From Vicia villosa (Eukaryota; Streptophyta; Magnoliopsida; Fabales; Fabaceae), in the NCBI RefSeq assembly GCF_029867415.1, contig NC_081181.1, forward strand, positions 73,008,144 through 73,072,143: a DNA stretch of 64,000 nt, read 5' to 3'. Positions within the stretch are counted from its first letter, which is position 1. Each line of letters starts with the position of its first letter. Both the position numbers and the translations under genes were made by a program. Below the pieces are notes generated by a model, which saw nothing but the letters and a program-made list of their open reading frames with translations, had not been told where the DNA came from and searched no databases. This document shows positions 18,626-30,265 of the stretch, in pieces.

Positions 18626-21040
18626 CACCCTAGGAAAAAGGTCCATGAGTACACGATCCTAGCTAATTATTTTAATACTGGGCTTGGATTGTGATACGCT
18701 AGTGTACGTCAATATCAAAGTCGTAAAAAGACACATCGGCCTCAGATACCAGAATTCAATTACCACTTTCTATCGTATCGATGTTTATCTAAGACGATAA
18801 AATATTTAATGATTTTGTGCAAAAATAAAGTAAAAATAGTGACATTCTTAATAATTAAAAAGATTCCACTAATTTGATTCTTGTTTCCCAACTTCACTCA
18901 AACAAGTTATTGTATCAATTATAATAAAATTAAATTTTTTTATAAACTACTAAAACTAACAATTCATCTGGGCTCTGAACTCACAATTCATCTGCTTTTC
19001 GCAACACATTACTGGGCACATTACTGGGCTCTGAACTCACAATTCATCTCCTTTTCGCAACACAATTTATGTGTTTAAAGACCCATTTATAAAAGAAAAG
19101 TACTTTAATTGGGTCAAAAAAACTTTCATAGTCTCAAAATCAATTGTCTGAATTTCTAAGTTAGACATCGCTTATACCCTTCTGGTGCCTAAACGACATC
19201 TATGTGTTCCTACTTTCGTAGCGAACATTTTACTTTAAAAGAGAAATTACAATATAAAATAAGATTCTCGTTTCAATTTATACTTAAGCAAATTTCACGA
19301 GGTATGACAATTCTCATGTCTTAGACTCTAAAATGGATTACTCACACATGGTTAAGGATAAAGCAACGGAGATATAATATGCATATATGATAACAATATT
19401 AGTAATACGTGAAATTAGAACCTGAATAATTCAAAAACAAAAATTTGAATTAAAATACTCTGAAGAGTCTTTAACAATACAATAGTAGCAAAACTTCAAA
19501 AGCAAAAAGCAAGAACTTAAAACTAAAAGCTAAATTATAATAAAAGTACTGGTGTCTTTTTCTGATTCTAGCTTCTTATAGGCCTCAACACATAATTATA
19601 GCCATCAATTTGTGTAATAAGCCTTCAAGAGGTTTTACAACAAAAAAAAAACACTGGAACATGAAAGAAAAGATAATATAGCTGAAAGAAAAAGGAATAT
19701 GAAGCTGCCTTCTAATGAATTACGACTAGTAATGGCCATCCCGTAAAGGTCTTGGGTTCGACTCCTACAACATCATTTTTGGGTTTTATTATTCTGCTTA
19801 TTATAACGGTTGAATTAACAACTGTTGTGATATTATTTCTAAATAATTCTCAATCATATGATACTAGAAACAACAATACATCTATTTTTGAATTAAAACT
19901 TGTATTACATCAATGACACAATTCCATTAGGAACAAAATAACCAACAAAGTTTAGAGAAGAAACAACGATACACCCGTTTTGTGTAAGAAGAAATATCAA
20001 AACTTTCAAAGAAAGGAAAAATAAATTTGAAAAGACATAGAGATGTAATCATTCAACAACTCAGGGATTCCAACTTCCTAGAGAAGAAAACATAGAGAAT
20101 CAAGGAAGCAATAATGAGCAAACTTGACATACGTGAAATATTTTGTCTTTTAAACTTTCAAAGTTAAGAGAAAAGGAAGAATTAGATGACCCAATATAGA
20201 AGTTGAATTTCTCTATGAACCAAAACACAAAAAGAACTTCATCCAAAGGAATCAGAGAAGAGGAAGAATCAAAATGAGTAATTTTATTGAAACTTCCAAC
20301 AATGCTGAGAGAACAGAAACTACTGTGGCAGTAGAGGCCAGAGCTCCTGTGCAAAACCTTCCTCAGGGTCAAGAAGAAGTCTAAGTTATTGAAAGCTGAT
20401 GTGGTTGTAGCAAACCTTTGAGACCCAGGAAAGCTCTCAAGAAGAGGAGATCAAGAAGAAGAAGAGTGAAAAGGAAAGTCATCATATATATAAACGGGTC
20501 TGATTTCAGGTTTCGGGCGGGAGTTTCACGCTTCCCAAACCCGTACCCGAAATATCGGGTGGCAACATAACCCAAACCTAGTCAACTCGGGTTTTCACCT
20601 GTTGACTCGGGTTCAGGGGCGGGTGGGCCCTACGGGTTTGGGTCCTCTTGCCACCCCTATTTAGATATGATTAATAAACAAAATAATTGACCTTTTTGTA
20701 AGTTTTCAACTTAAGGTTTGTTTAATGAAAGTTGTATTCAAGGAATTTATAAACGTTTCTTATCTGTCAGCTTAAGGTTACAACTAATCTATCAGCTTAT
20801 TTTGATGTACACATTAATCTAGGGCTTTCATCCTATGGTTTCAAGGAATTCAAGAATTCCTTTCTCATACACAATAATCTATCAGCTTTCATCTTATGGT
20901 TATATGCTACAGAATCTGAATAAAACCAAAATACAATTGCAACAAAATGAAAATAAAGGAAATATGAATGTCACAAAATCTAAAACATGAACAATACACA
21001 TTAATAAGAACATAAACTGATGCGGTGACCCTAAACATTT
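18626..21040. repeat. Repeat X, copy C, right part
   Basis: Colinear with 41566-43173 (copy B) and 61600-64000 (copy A). Short reading frames recur at matching places in the copies but look non-coding. Near 19735-19775 a tRNA-like string containing 'gggttcgactcc' fits a Pol III B-box and is conserved in all three copies. Near 20490-20655 lies a sequence rich in 'acccg' and 'cgggt' ending 'ttgccacccctattta', which looks like a hAT transposon terminus caught inside the repeat. The family is not recognised and no open gene is present. Confidence 0.8.
18960..19075. repeat. Copy-C-specific tandem duplication inside repeat X
   Basis: The string 'gggctctgaactcacaattc' and the following ~20 bases occur twice here but once in copies A (61968) and B (42150), so the duplication arose after the copies separated. 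Confidence 0.85.
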
Positions 21041-21199
21041 ATATGCGGTAGAGGGAGAGAGAATGAATCTGAATAAAATCAAAACATAGTTACAACAAAA
21101 TGAAAACAAAGGAAATGTGAATGTCACAAAATCTGAAAGATGAACAATACACATTTATAAGAACATAAACAAATGCAGTAACCTTAAACATTAATAAGC

Positions 21200-21245
<46 letters not shown>
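20905..21245. repeat. ~158-bp tandem duplication with a (GA)n tract
   Basis: The block starting 'gaatctgaataaaaccaaaa' at ~20909 is repeated with changes from ~21067. Each copy ends in a GA-rich tract; the second has expanded to about 40 bp of pure GA at 21202-21241. Confidence 0.85.
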
Positions 21246-21249
21246 TGAT

Positions 21250-21385
21250 ACACTAGAAATAATATTCGAAGAGGATGGTGAAGATTTCACATCTAGAAAT
21301 GATATTTAAATAGGATGGTGAAGATTTCGCTTTCATAAATGATATTCGAAGAGTATGATGAAGATTTCGCTATCATTGTCATCTC
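21250..21385. repeat. Three imperfect ~42-bp tandem units
   Basis: Three consecutive units share 'gaagaggatggtgaagattt' with differences (the second reads 'aataggatggtgaagatttc'). They are AT-rich and have no obvious function. Confidence 0.75.
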
Positions 21386-22013
21386 GTTCACTAGGGCACC
21401 CCTGTGTGCTATGAAAGAAATAAATTATCCTCTATGTTTTAATTTTGTGGGAAAAAAATTCACAACGGTTGCGAGCTTCAACTGTAGTGATATATGAAAC
21501 TTATAACCATGGTTGAATAAAACAACCGTAGTTGTCATACTTTCAATTTTTAAATAAAAAATGTCAAGGGATGTGTGTTTATTTTTATTGTAAAAATGGA
21601 AATGTGTTGATACTGATGAAAATGTTAAGGGACATAAACTTGTCACCCAACTATATGACAACCTTTCTCTATAGGATCAGTGATGAAAAGTTTCTTAATA
21701 ATAAAAAAACATGTGTGTAGAAAATGGTATATGACTACGGTGGATATATGGCTGTGGTAATATAGTGTCACCGAAGGTGTATTCCATAGCAGTGCTTGTA
21801 AAACCTAAACTAAACAACTGACAGTTTGAAAATATATTGTTAATCAAATAAGTTAGATTAGTATCAATATGGTTTCCCCTAATTTTCTCTTTGTCACAGG
21901 TGACAAAATTCAGATAACCAAAAAAAAATCAGTTAGGATAAATATTCCTATTGGCCAAATTATTAATCCAATTGCAAGTAAGAATTTTTTTTGTTACTTT
22001 TAGGATAACTATA
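21386..22013. other. No gene recognised
   Basis: AT-rich sequence with paired strings such as 'caacggttgcg' and 'caaccgtagttg' at ~21460-21540 suggestive of an old inverted-repeat transposon, but without clear ends. Two ORFs of 62-78 codons on opposite strands overlap here and look random. Confidence 0.4.
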
Positions 22014-22015
22014 TA

Positions 22016-22537
22016 CAGTAGAAACTCTTTAAATTAATAATGTCAGGACCAGAGAAATTTATTATTTTAGAGAGTTATTAATTTATCGATAAATTAATAA
22101 TTATTAATTTAAAGAGTTTTTAAGTAATTATACTATACATACCAAACAAAAAGACAAATTACTCTATGCCTCTTAGAATTACGTTGCAGCGAATTTTGGG
22201 ACTCAACGTAAATTAGTAACTATTGTGTTCATATGCTATTGGATGCAATAAGAAAAGTTAGAGATGAGCTCCAAATAGACTTGAACTTTAAAGTAAAACA
22301 GACAACTATTGAATTATATTTCAATAGAGTGTAAGATATTTTTTTCAGTTTCTATGAATTATTAATTTATGATTTTTTTGGGATAGAAAATTATAAAGGG
22401 ATCTCCCGAAAAATTATTATCTTATTATTTTATCGAGTTTTTCAATTTTTTACACTGGCCCAAGTCGGGACCGGGCAAATTTATTATTTTAGAGAGTTTA
22501 TTAATTTACCGAGTATTAACTTAAAGAGTTTCTACTG
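22016..22537. mobile_element. Pogo/Tc1-mariner-type MITE with TA target-site duplication
   Basis: The left end 'cagtagaaactctttaaatt' and the right end, reverse-complemented 'cagtagaaactctttaagtt', form ~25-bp terminal inverted repeats. TA dinucleotides flank at 22014-22015 and 22538-22539, as for the Tc1/mariner superfamily. Subterminal blocks with 'ttattattttagagagtt' occur near both ends. An interior stretch at ~22250-22330 can be read as a short charged peptide ending like a pogo/Tigger transposase C-terminus, so this is probably an internal-deletion derivative of an autonomous element. Confidence 0.85.
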
Positions 22538-22539
22538 TA

Positions 22540-23584
22540 TATCAGTACCTCACCACACAGAAATATAATCAACAAACATGTTACAAAGATCAATCAAATT
22601 TTGATTAAAATCAAGGATGTAAAGGTTTAATTTTTTGCTTCATAAAAAGAAATAGAACCATATTTACCAATCTCATTACTAACATAATTAACATTTTGAA
22701 TATTGGTTTAGAGGCCAATATTCAAAAGCAACTTAAAAACTTTATCAGTATAATTATTTTTACGTTTAGTTAAAAACAAAATATATGCGGAGTGAGAGAT
22801 TATCATTTGTTTAAGAGCTCTGATGGTTTAGGGGTTTCCCAACCCATGCAGATCCCAGAGAGAAGATTTATTCTTCATATGCAAAAGGATCTCTCTAGAA
22901 GATGAAATCACAGAGACATCATCGATGCAAAAAGAACTTGTCATGCAAAACTCCATCTAATACACAATATATATCAAAGAAAGAGGATACGACATGTCGA
23001 TGTTAGGTTTTTGTGACCATGAAAATGTATATGGAACCCATATTAATACGTTGTTGTTGGTCTTATCTGCCACCAATGCAAACTATGTTGTATCCGACCT
23101 CTTGATAAATGACAAAAGTGCATGTAACTTGGTGTAATTGGAGATCTTTTAGAGATTAGGTTTGTGATTGCAAGATCTAAAACCATGTGAAGAGATAAGC
23201 CTTATGGAACTTAATAATTCCATTTCTCAAGAATGCAGAAACATAGATATGACAATTTCAATCGAAGAAGGAGAAGACGAAAGAAGTACAAGTGTACACT
23301 TCTTGTTAAGTCCTTGTAAAAATGTCCTCAATGACATCCTTGGGGGACCTTTCTTTGCAACATTAAACGAGGTGGTATCCCGTATGAAATTAGGTTTTAG
23401 AAAGGTTTATAGTCGAAACTTTATCAACCAAGAGCATTACAACGTCACCCTCACCGCTTCCTGCACTACAACAAAGAATGCTTTTTATGACGAAGCTTTT
23501 ACGACATCTAGAAAAAAATTGAGGTTTTATTCCAAGGAGCACCATATATATATTGTAGCAGCCGGCCAAAAATATTCGAGCATT
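22540..23584. other. Unassigned region with one open frame
   Basis: No transposon end or known protein domain is seen from 22540 to 23167. One frame (23168-23587) is open, described separately. Confidence 0.4.
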
Positions 23585-23587
23585 TGA
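23168..23587 (+). CDS. Unrecognised 139-codon open frame
   Basis: An ATG-initiated frame of 139 residues with ordinary composition (acidic N-terminal half, then VVSRMKLGFRKVYSRNF and a Thr-rich stretch). It is not recognised. The stop lies right at the inferred left edge of the Ogre-like LTR, so it may be an old transposon coding remnant cut by that insertion. No promoter or splice context was found. Confidence 0.25.
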   Translation: MQDLKPCEEISLMELNNSISQECRNIDMTISIEEGEDERSTSVHFLLSPCKNVLNDILGGPFFATLNEVVSRMKLGFRKVYSRNFINQEHYNVTLTASCTTTKNAFYDEAFTTSRKKLRFYSKEHHIYIVAAGQKYSSI

Positions 23588-24399
23588 ACATTCGAAATAT
23601 AACAGAGTTGCCGCCAAATTTTATTTGTCCCAAGAGGGAAGGGAAAATAATGATAAAACCCACGAAGACAGATAAAAGGGATAAGACAGTTATCATAACC
23701 AGGTTAAGGTTCTGGAGTCGGTTAAGCAAGGGGAAGGTATTAGCACCCCTCACCTCCATCGTACTCGATGGGACCCATTTAGTTAATCTTGTGATTGATT
23801 GTTAGCGGAATACTTACTCGCGTTCTTTATTAAAGGAAAAGGAACAAAATATAATTTTTTATTATTGTGCTCGCCAAGACATTTGTATCTTGTGCCTACG
23901 TATTCCCTAGTGCAATGGGAAAGTCAGAGCAATCATAGTTCGAGATAAAACTACGAATTTGGTTGGTCGATTTTAATGAACGATGTATGAGTCGCTCTTT
24001 ATGAAAATGTGATACAAACTAAGCTAAAGGGTCTTTAATGGAATCTAAGAATTCAAACAAAAGCTTAACGGCCATCGCCTAAATGCTTTTAGAGAAACTT
24101 GTACAAGTACGTACAAACCCCTCTTGATTCATCCATTATAGACCAAACTCCATTCGATTTTTTAGAGTTTTCTTTTATATGTAAAAATGAGTTGGAAGAA
24201 AGAGTTTGATATCGACCAATATCTGTTTATGAAATGAAAGTTTTAATGAGTTAAAATCGTTTTCTTTTAGTGTTTTGAGTATAAAAGCGTAACGGGAAAG
24301 AAATTTTATGTTAATCGAGTGTTTGAAGTTATAGTAAAACTGATTGATTTTATCGCATGTGCATTCCATTTTAATTGACAAGAAATAAGGTCTAACGCG

Positions 24400-25421
24400 T
24401 AGGGGTGCTCATGGACGGTTATTATCCATAACCAGTCCATATCCATATATTATCCATTTAGCATAACCGGATTTTAAAACCAATTGTCATAACCGGATTT
24501 ATTTTTTCAAAACCGGTTATAAACCGGTTATATCCATAACCAGATTTAATAACCGGTTTTAAATTTAAAAATTTTATTTTAAAAATTTAATTTAAAATGA
24601 AGTTATTAAAATAATTTTTTTTTTGGAAAATCGACTTTTCATATTTTTTAAAGACACGATTTTTCAAAAAAACTCGAATTTTTCGTTTTTTCAAAATACT
24701 CGATTTTTTGTTTTTACGGAAAAAAAAACTCGATTTTTTTCGTGTTTCCGAAAAAAAACTCAATTTTTTTGTGTTTCCGAAAAAACTAGATTTTTTTGAT
24801 TTTTCAAAAAAACTCGATTATTTCGTTTTTTCAAAAAAAACTCGATTTTTCATTTTTTTCAAAAAAAAACTCGTTCTTTCATATTTCTGAAAAACTCAAT
24901 TATTCGTGTTTCCGAAAACTCAATTTTTCAATTTTTTTCGAAAAAAACTCGATTTATCATCTATTTTAGAAAAACTCAATTTTTTCGTATTTACAAAAAA
25001 CTGAATTTATTCGTATTTCCGAAAAAATCGATTTTTTCGTATTTTAAAAAAAAAATTGATTTTTCAATTTTTTAAAAAAACTCGATTTTTCGTATTTCCG
25101 AAAAACTCGTTTTTTTGGTATTTTCAGAAAATTCGATTTTTTCGAACTTTTGAAAAACTCGATTTTTCATTTTTATGTTTTTTTTCTTTCTGCAAAATAT
25201 TTTAAAAATTTATATTTTTTTGTGATTTAAAAATAATAGACCAATTAAATTTTTATGTTGGATATGGTTATCCAAAATATGGATTTGGTTAAAACCATAT
25301 TAATAATATATCCAAAATATGAATTTGGTTAAAACCATATTGATAATTAACCGGTTTTTAATAACCGGTTATGGATATGGATATGGATAAATCCAATAAC
25401 CGGTTTATTTGAACATCCCTA
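24400..25421. mobile_element. Non-autonomous hAT element with 8-bp target-site duplication
   Basis: CTAACGCG occurs at 24392-24399 and 25422-25429, a perfect 8-bp duplication as in the hAT superfamily. The ends are 'taggggtgctca' and, inverted, 'tagggatgttca'. Both subterminal regions are packed with 'aaccgg', 'ggttat' and 'atccata' strings in opposite orientation. There is no transposase. The interior is a degenerate tandem array (see 24655-25170). Confidence 0.93.
24655..25170. repeat. Degenerate ~28-bp tandem array inside the hAT element
   Basis: Roughly 18 units follow the pattern 'actcgattttttcg', T-run, then 'tccgaaaaa' or 'tcaaaaaaa'. Units differ in length by a few bases and alternate A-runs with T-runs, so neighbouring units can also pair as hairpins. 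Confidence 0.85.
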
Positions 25422-28141
25422 CTAACGCGGATGACAAGAGAAATAATAATCAAACACAAAATCAAACGTATAAGAATATGACGAACAATTCACGTAATAA
25501 ATCGAGAAAAAAAAGATATTTATAAGAGATGCGGAACTTGAAGCGAAAAGAAAGAAAGACTTTGATCACTTGAAATAACAAATAAATAAAAAAAAATAGA
25601 TTAAAGACCCTCAGAGGAGATCATTAGGCTGGACCAGGTTAACTCGGATCCAAGGCCCTCACTCGGGTTAGGCATTCACTTGGGAAGGAGAAACCCTAAA
25701 AAAACAGAAACAAAGCAGAGCTTCTTCAAATTCGTCGTAATGCTCCTTCTCACTCGACTTCTCACTCTCTCTTAAACCTTCAATTCCAATCCAATGGTAA
25801 ACACGAAGTATTCATGAACAAACACACAGGTTTGCATTTCTTCTCCATTTCACACTCGTTCTCTGATTTGACAACAAGAGGCAGTAGCGTGAAAGGAGAA
25901 TCCCGTGATTCGAGAATCCAAATCGCCCCCTATTTTCAGTTCACTTCGATCATTATCCTTTTAAACATGGTATGACTACCAAAGGAAATGAGGAGACGAG
26001 ATATCTAGGCAAGAAAGGATTGGTTTTTCACTTTAGTCAACTAGTCTCTGTTCCGAATCAAGTGAAAGCAAGTTTTCACGATCGTACTTGGATCATCCTC
26101 TGTCTAGTAAGTTTATGATAAAGCGTTTATTAACACAGTTTATATTTCAAAAAAAAAAAACACATCCATAACGAGACTGTTTTATCGCTTATGCAGGAAA
26201 ACTAAGACGACTTAAGGTAAGAGTGAAGACTTATTCGGAAATATGCATCACCTCAGCACCAAGGAGTTTCATCTAGTGAGCTTCTCCATAGGGCTTTTCA
26301 TCGGTGAACGAACAGAGAAAAAGAAAAAAAAAACGACAAAGGGAAAAGAAATGAACCAACTGTAGCTACAAGAACTCTCTTCCCACAGTCAGTCTACTGG
26401 TTCACATCAAGACAAAAAAAAAATGAGGTATACAGATTAGCTTTTATACCTTTCTTTTCTGTTTTTTGTTTGTTGAATCTTATTCCTCTAGTTCTGTATG
26501 TTTGGTTGAATGCAGGGGTTTAGGCTCAATCAAATAGAGTTTCATTGTGAAACTCTATTGATTTTATGGGAGCAGAGCCTTTAGTGAAAGGTTTTTTTTC
26601 AGAATTTTCCTTGTGGTGGCTGTCAATCCCCCCTCTTCTTAATGAAACAGTAAATATATAGTACTTAGGTTTGGGGATGATTCTAGGGTTGGATGGATAT
26701 TGTTTTTAGGTTTGGAAACAGTTTGGGAAAATATGTAGTATTTCTTCACACAGCAGCGTTTTGCCTTTTTGCCATTTTCGTGCTATGTTCTAATTTTCCC
26801 ATGTGCTTCTGTTTACTCTTCACAAAATTTGAAATTTCTGGTTTGTATTAGTTTGTGAGCATTGGGCCTGCACAAGCAAATCCTTTGTTGATTTATTTTT
26901 TATGCACTTATGTGATGGGCCTATCATGAATTTGAATTCATTTGGTTTCATGTTTGACAGATTTGGTGGGCTGGTATTTCTTGCAAGGGAGGATACATGA
27001 TGAATTATAGATACTCTTGAGGTAGCTTGAGCAAGGGTCCTCCAGAAATTAGAAATTTCTACTTGAATTCTGTTAGGTTTTTCTAGTAAATTGTAAAACC
27101 ATGTGGTTTGTTGTTTTTTCTTTTGAAGAAATTTGCAGCAACTTTGTAAATCCCTTGCTGTCATTTGGTTGTACTTAATTCGGCCGATGGATGTAATTAA
27201 CCTTTCAGATTTATTTGATTCAAAATACAACTTATGAACCTTTTCATGCTAGTTTGTTTAGTGAAACTAAATGCTCTTACTATCTAAAGAAACAAAACTT
27301 AAGTTTAGTTCAAAAAACCAAATTTGCTTGATGTGAATCGAAGAAAAAAAATGGAAAAGTCTAGAAATGAATGAGAATGAGGATGATAGTTTCAACAAGG
27401 GCAACCCTTTAAAAAAAACAGATTTTCAAACTTTAGTTAATACTTTTGACTCTAAGCTTGCAATTGGATCAATTCTTATGAGATTAAAGTATTCAAAAAA
27501 ACATGAACAAAATAATGGACTTTTGGACCTAATATTTAGGGGAAATGAAAATGTATAATGCATGGAATTGCGTATGATGTAAATTTGGCACATTCCCTAA
27601 TTAGACTCTTAATAAGTCAAACCATTGGCTATTATATGATGAATGCCTATGAGATCTCACGATCAAGCAAATAGGATTGTGATATGCATATGGAATGTGA
27701 GAACCTTTATGCAAATGGATCGGACTGATATTATGATTATATAAAACTCAAATACCTAAACTTTAGACATGAGTAAAAGGAGGGGTAAAAATTGGGGTAT
27801 GACAGATGCCCCTATTTAATTATCTTCAGCCAGATGGCATTAAGGACATCAATGGCAGAAGGTAATTAAATACTGAAAGACCCAAATTTTTGGCCATGCA
27901 AAAGTGCATATGATTTGGTATGTATGAATGCAAATGAAGAAAATTAATGGTATAGGGTGTCACAAGAGACAAACTACCACCAAAGAAACAAAGTAAAGGA
28001 CTAAGGAATTCCACAAAGGAATATCGACAGACTACACAAGGAATTTCAACAAAGGGATATCCAAATCCACTAGAGAATGGAATCTAACTCCGCTGGAGAA
28101 GAGATTACAAATCTATAGGGGGAAAAATACCTCACTGGTAG

Positions 28142-28470
28142 AGAAACGAAAGATTCACCGACGTTTACTGAAGGTGGACTACCAACTTTTACTGAAGGTA
28201 GAGAAACAAAAGAATCACCGACGTTTACTGAAGGTGGACTACCAACTTTTACTGAAGGTAGAGGAACAAAAGAATCACCAACGTTTACTAAAGGTGAACT
28301 ACCGACTTTTACTGAAGGTAGAGAAACAAAAGATACACCAACGTTTACTGAAGGTGAACTACCGACTTTTACTGAAGGTAGAGGAACAAAAGAATCACCG
28401 ACGTTTATTGAAGGTGAACTACCAACTTTTACTGAAGGTAGAGAAACAAAAGATACACCAATGTTTACTG
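28142..28470. repeat. 60-bp tandem repeat array, left half
   Basis: About five units of exactly 60 bp contain 'tttactgaaggtgaactacc' and 'acttttactgaaggtagaga'. The plus-strand frame is open through the array as a 20-residue repeat, because 60 is a multiple of three; in the sense of the host element it is not open. The array continues after the Sirevirus at 37337-37622. Confidence 0.95.
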
Positions 28471-29680
28471 TGAAGGATAGAAAAACACTTAGAAAGGGGG
28501 GGTTTGAATAAGTGTAGTTTAAAAACTTGGACGATAAAAATAAATTGCACAGTTATTTTTATCCTGGTTCGTTGTTAACTAAACTACTCTAGTCCACCCC
28601 CACGGAGTGATTTACCTCACCTGAGGATTTAATCCACTAATCGCACGGATTACAATGGTTTTCCACTTAGCCCACGACTAAGTCTTCTAGAGTATTCTGA
28701 TCACAACTTGATCACTCCAGGAACAACTGCTTAGATACCCTCTAAGACTTTCTAGAGTTTCCTGATCAACACGATCACTCTAGTTACAACTGCTTAGATA
28801 ACCTCTAAGACTTCCTAGAGTATTTTGATCAACACGATCACTCTAGTTCCTTACAACTTAATGTAATCAATTCTAAGAGTATTACAAATGCTTCTGAAAA
28901 GCTATAATCACAACAATGATATTTCTCTTAACGTTTAAGCTTAATCTCACTAATATATTACAACAGCAATGTAGTGAGCTTTGATGAAGATGAAGTTTCT
29001 GAGCTTTGAATTGAACAGCGTTTCAGCAAGTTAATATTCACAGAATTTGGTTCAGAGTTGTTAACCTTGCTTCTCATCAGAACTTCATACTTATAGGCGT
29101 TTGAGAAGATGACCGTTGGGTGCATTTAATGCTTTGCGTGTTCCGTACAGCATTGCATTTAATGTTTCACGCTTTTGTCAACTACCTCGAGCCTTGTTCA
29201 CGCTGTGTCTACTGACGTTGCCTTTAATAGCTTCCAACGTTCCTTTTGTCAGTCAGCGTAGCCTGCCACTTGTACTTTCTTCTGATCTGATGTTTGTGAA
29301 TATAATATTTGAATATCATCAGAGTCAAACAGCTTGGTGCATAGCATCTTCTTGTCTTCTGACCTTGAAGTGCTTCTGAGCGTGATACCATGAGAACTTC
29401 AGTGCTTCTGCTTCTGATCTCAAGTTCTTCTGATGCTTCCATAGACCCATGTTCTGATTCTGCCTTGACCATTTTCTGATGTCTTGCCAGACCATGTTCT
29501 GATGTTGCATGCTGAACCTTCTGAGACAAAGCTTCTGAGCGCTGATTTGTGCATACTCTTTATATATTTCCTGAAAGGGAAATTTCAATGTATTAGAGTA
29601 CCACATTATCTCACACAAAATTCATATCCTTGTTATCATCAAAACTAAGAATATTGATCAGAACAAATCTTGTTCTAACA
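28471..29680 (-). repeat. 3' LTR of the Sirevirus
   Basis: 1210 bp starting 'tgaaggatag' and ending 'tgttctaaca' on the plus strand, colinear with 36126-37336. A run of 7 G here is 10 G in the other LTR. Confidence 0.96.
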
Positions 29681-29695
29681 ATCTCCCCCTTTTTG
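29681..29695 (-). promoter_or_regulatory. Polypurine tract of the Sirevirus
   Basis: On the minus strand 'gacaaaaagggggagat' runs into the LTR, the conserved Sirevirus polypurine signature. Extra 'ctccccctga' copies occur at ~29795, 29815 and 29835, and a further 'ctccccctttttg' at ~30758, matching the multiple polypurine-like motifs known for sireviruses. Confidence 0.92.
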
Positions 29696-29935
29696 ATGAT
29701 GACAAAAACATATATAAATGATATGAATTTGCGATCAGAAAGAGCAGGCGGCTAATGACAAATTACACAGCTATAGCATAAGCATGTGAATATGTCTCCC
29801 CCTGAGATTAACAATCTCCCCCTGAGATGAATAATCTCCCCCTGAAATAAATACTCGAAGAACTTTAATAATAAAAGACTTCCCTGATTATTTCGGTAGA
29901 GACGATCACATAAGCTTCTGTCTTTTGATAATTCA

Positions 29936-30265
29936 TAGCTTCTGACTTCTGCTTCCATTGGACAGCTTCAGAACTTGAATTTCTTTAGATCCCTAGAACA
30001 CTCACAGCTTCTGATTCCTGCTTCCATTTAGGACAGCTTCAGAACTTGAATTTCTTTGATCTTCAGAACATTCACAGCTTCTGATTCCTGCTTCCATTTA
30101 GGACAGCTTCAGAACTTGAATTTCTTTGATCTTCAGAACATTCACAGCTTCTGATTCATGCTTCCATTTAGGACAGCTTCAGAACTTGAGTTTTCTGGAT
30201 CTTTAGAACATTCACAGCTTCTGATTTCTGCTTCCCTCGGATAGCTTCAGAGCTTTGAATTTCTT
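29936..30265. repeat. ~71-bp tandem repeats in the Sirevirus 3' untranslated region
   Basis: About five imperfect units contain 'cagcttctgattcctgcttc' and 'gacagcttcagaacttgaat'. Two internal units are identical by eye. The region 30266-31098 holds further 'atcagagc'-type short motifs and no reading frame; no envelope-like gene is visible. Confidence 0.92.

Larger units (their letters stand above)
23585..27804 (-). repeat. Single LTR of the Ogre-like element
   Basis: In minus-strand sense it starts 'tgtcataccccaattttta' at 27804, preceded by a purine-rich 'aataggggcatc', and ends near 23585. The length fits the large LTRs of Ogre. It contains the hAT insertion at 24400-25421. Between 25430 and 27800 no gene was identified; an open frame at 26820-27230 (minus) is unrecognised. 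Confidence 0.65.

Noticed and set aside
19735..19775. tRNA gene suggested by 'gggttcgactcc' in repeat X (also at 42800 and 62690)
   Set aside because: Only the T-arm/B-box part resembles a tRNA, the T stem has mismatches, and no D-arm, anticodon arm or acceptor pairing is visible.
20100..20372. 90-codon ORF in repeat X (also 63038-63310)
   Set aside because: Low-complexity Ser/Phe-rich translation with no family. The opposite strand has an equally plausible short frame from 20275, so neither is convincing.
21202..21241. Possible regulatory GA-repeat
   Set aside because: Simple microsatellite in a tandem duplication with no gene nearby.
24708..24890. 60-codon Phe/Lys-rich ORF in the hAT element
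   Set aside because: Pure low-complexity translation of the A/T-run satellite.
26820..27230. 136-codon minus-strand ORF in the Ogre-like LTR
   Set aside because: No recognisable domain and no splice or promoter context; long LTRs often have such frames by chance.
28174..28473. 99-codon ORF of 20-residue repeats
   Set aside because: It is a by-product of a 60-bp tandem array; its stop lies in the Sirevirus LTR. It is kept as a repeat, not as a gene.
29224..29529. ORFs in the Sirevirus LTRs (also 36882-37274)
   Set aside because: Present only because of 'cttctga'-rich LTR sequence; length differs between the two LTRs and no domain is seen.
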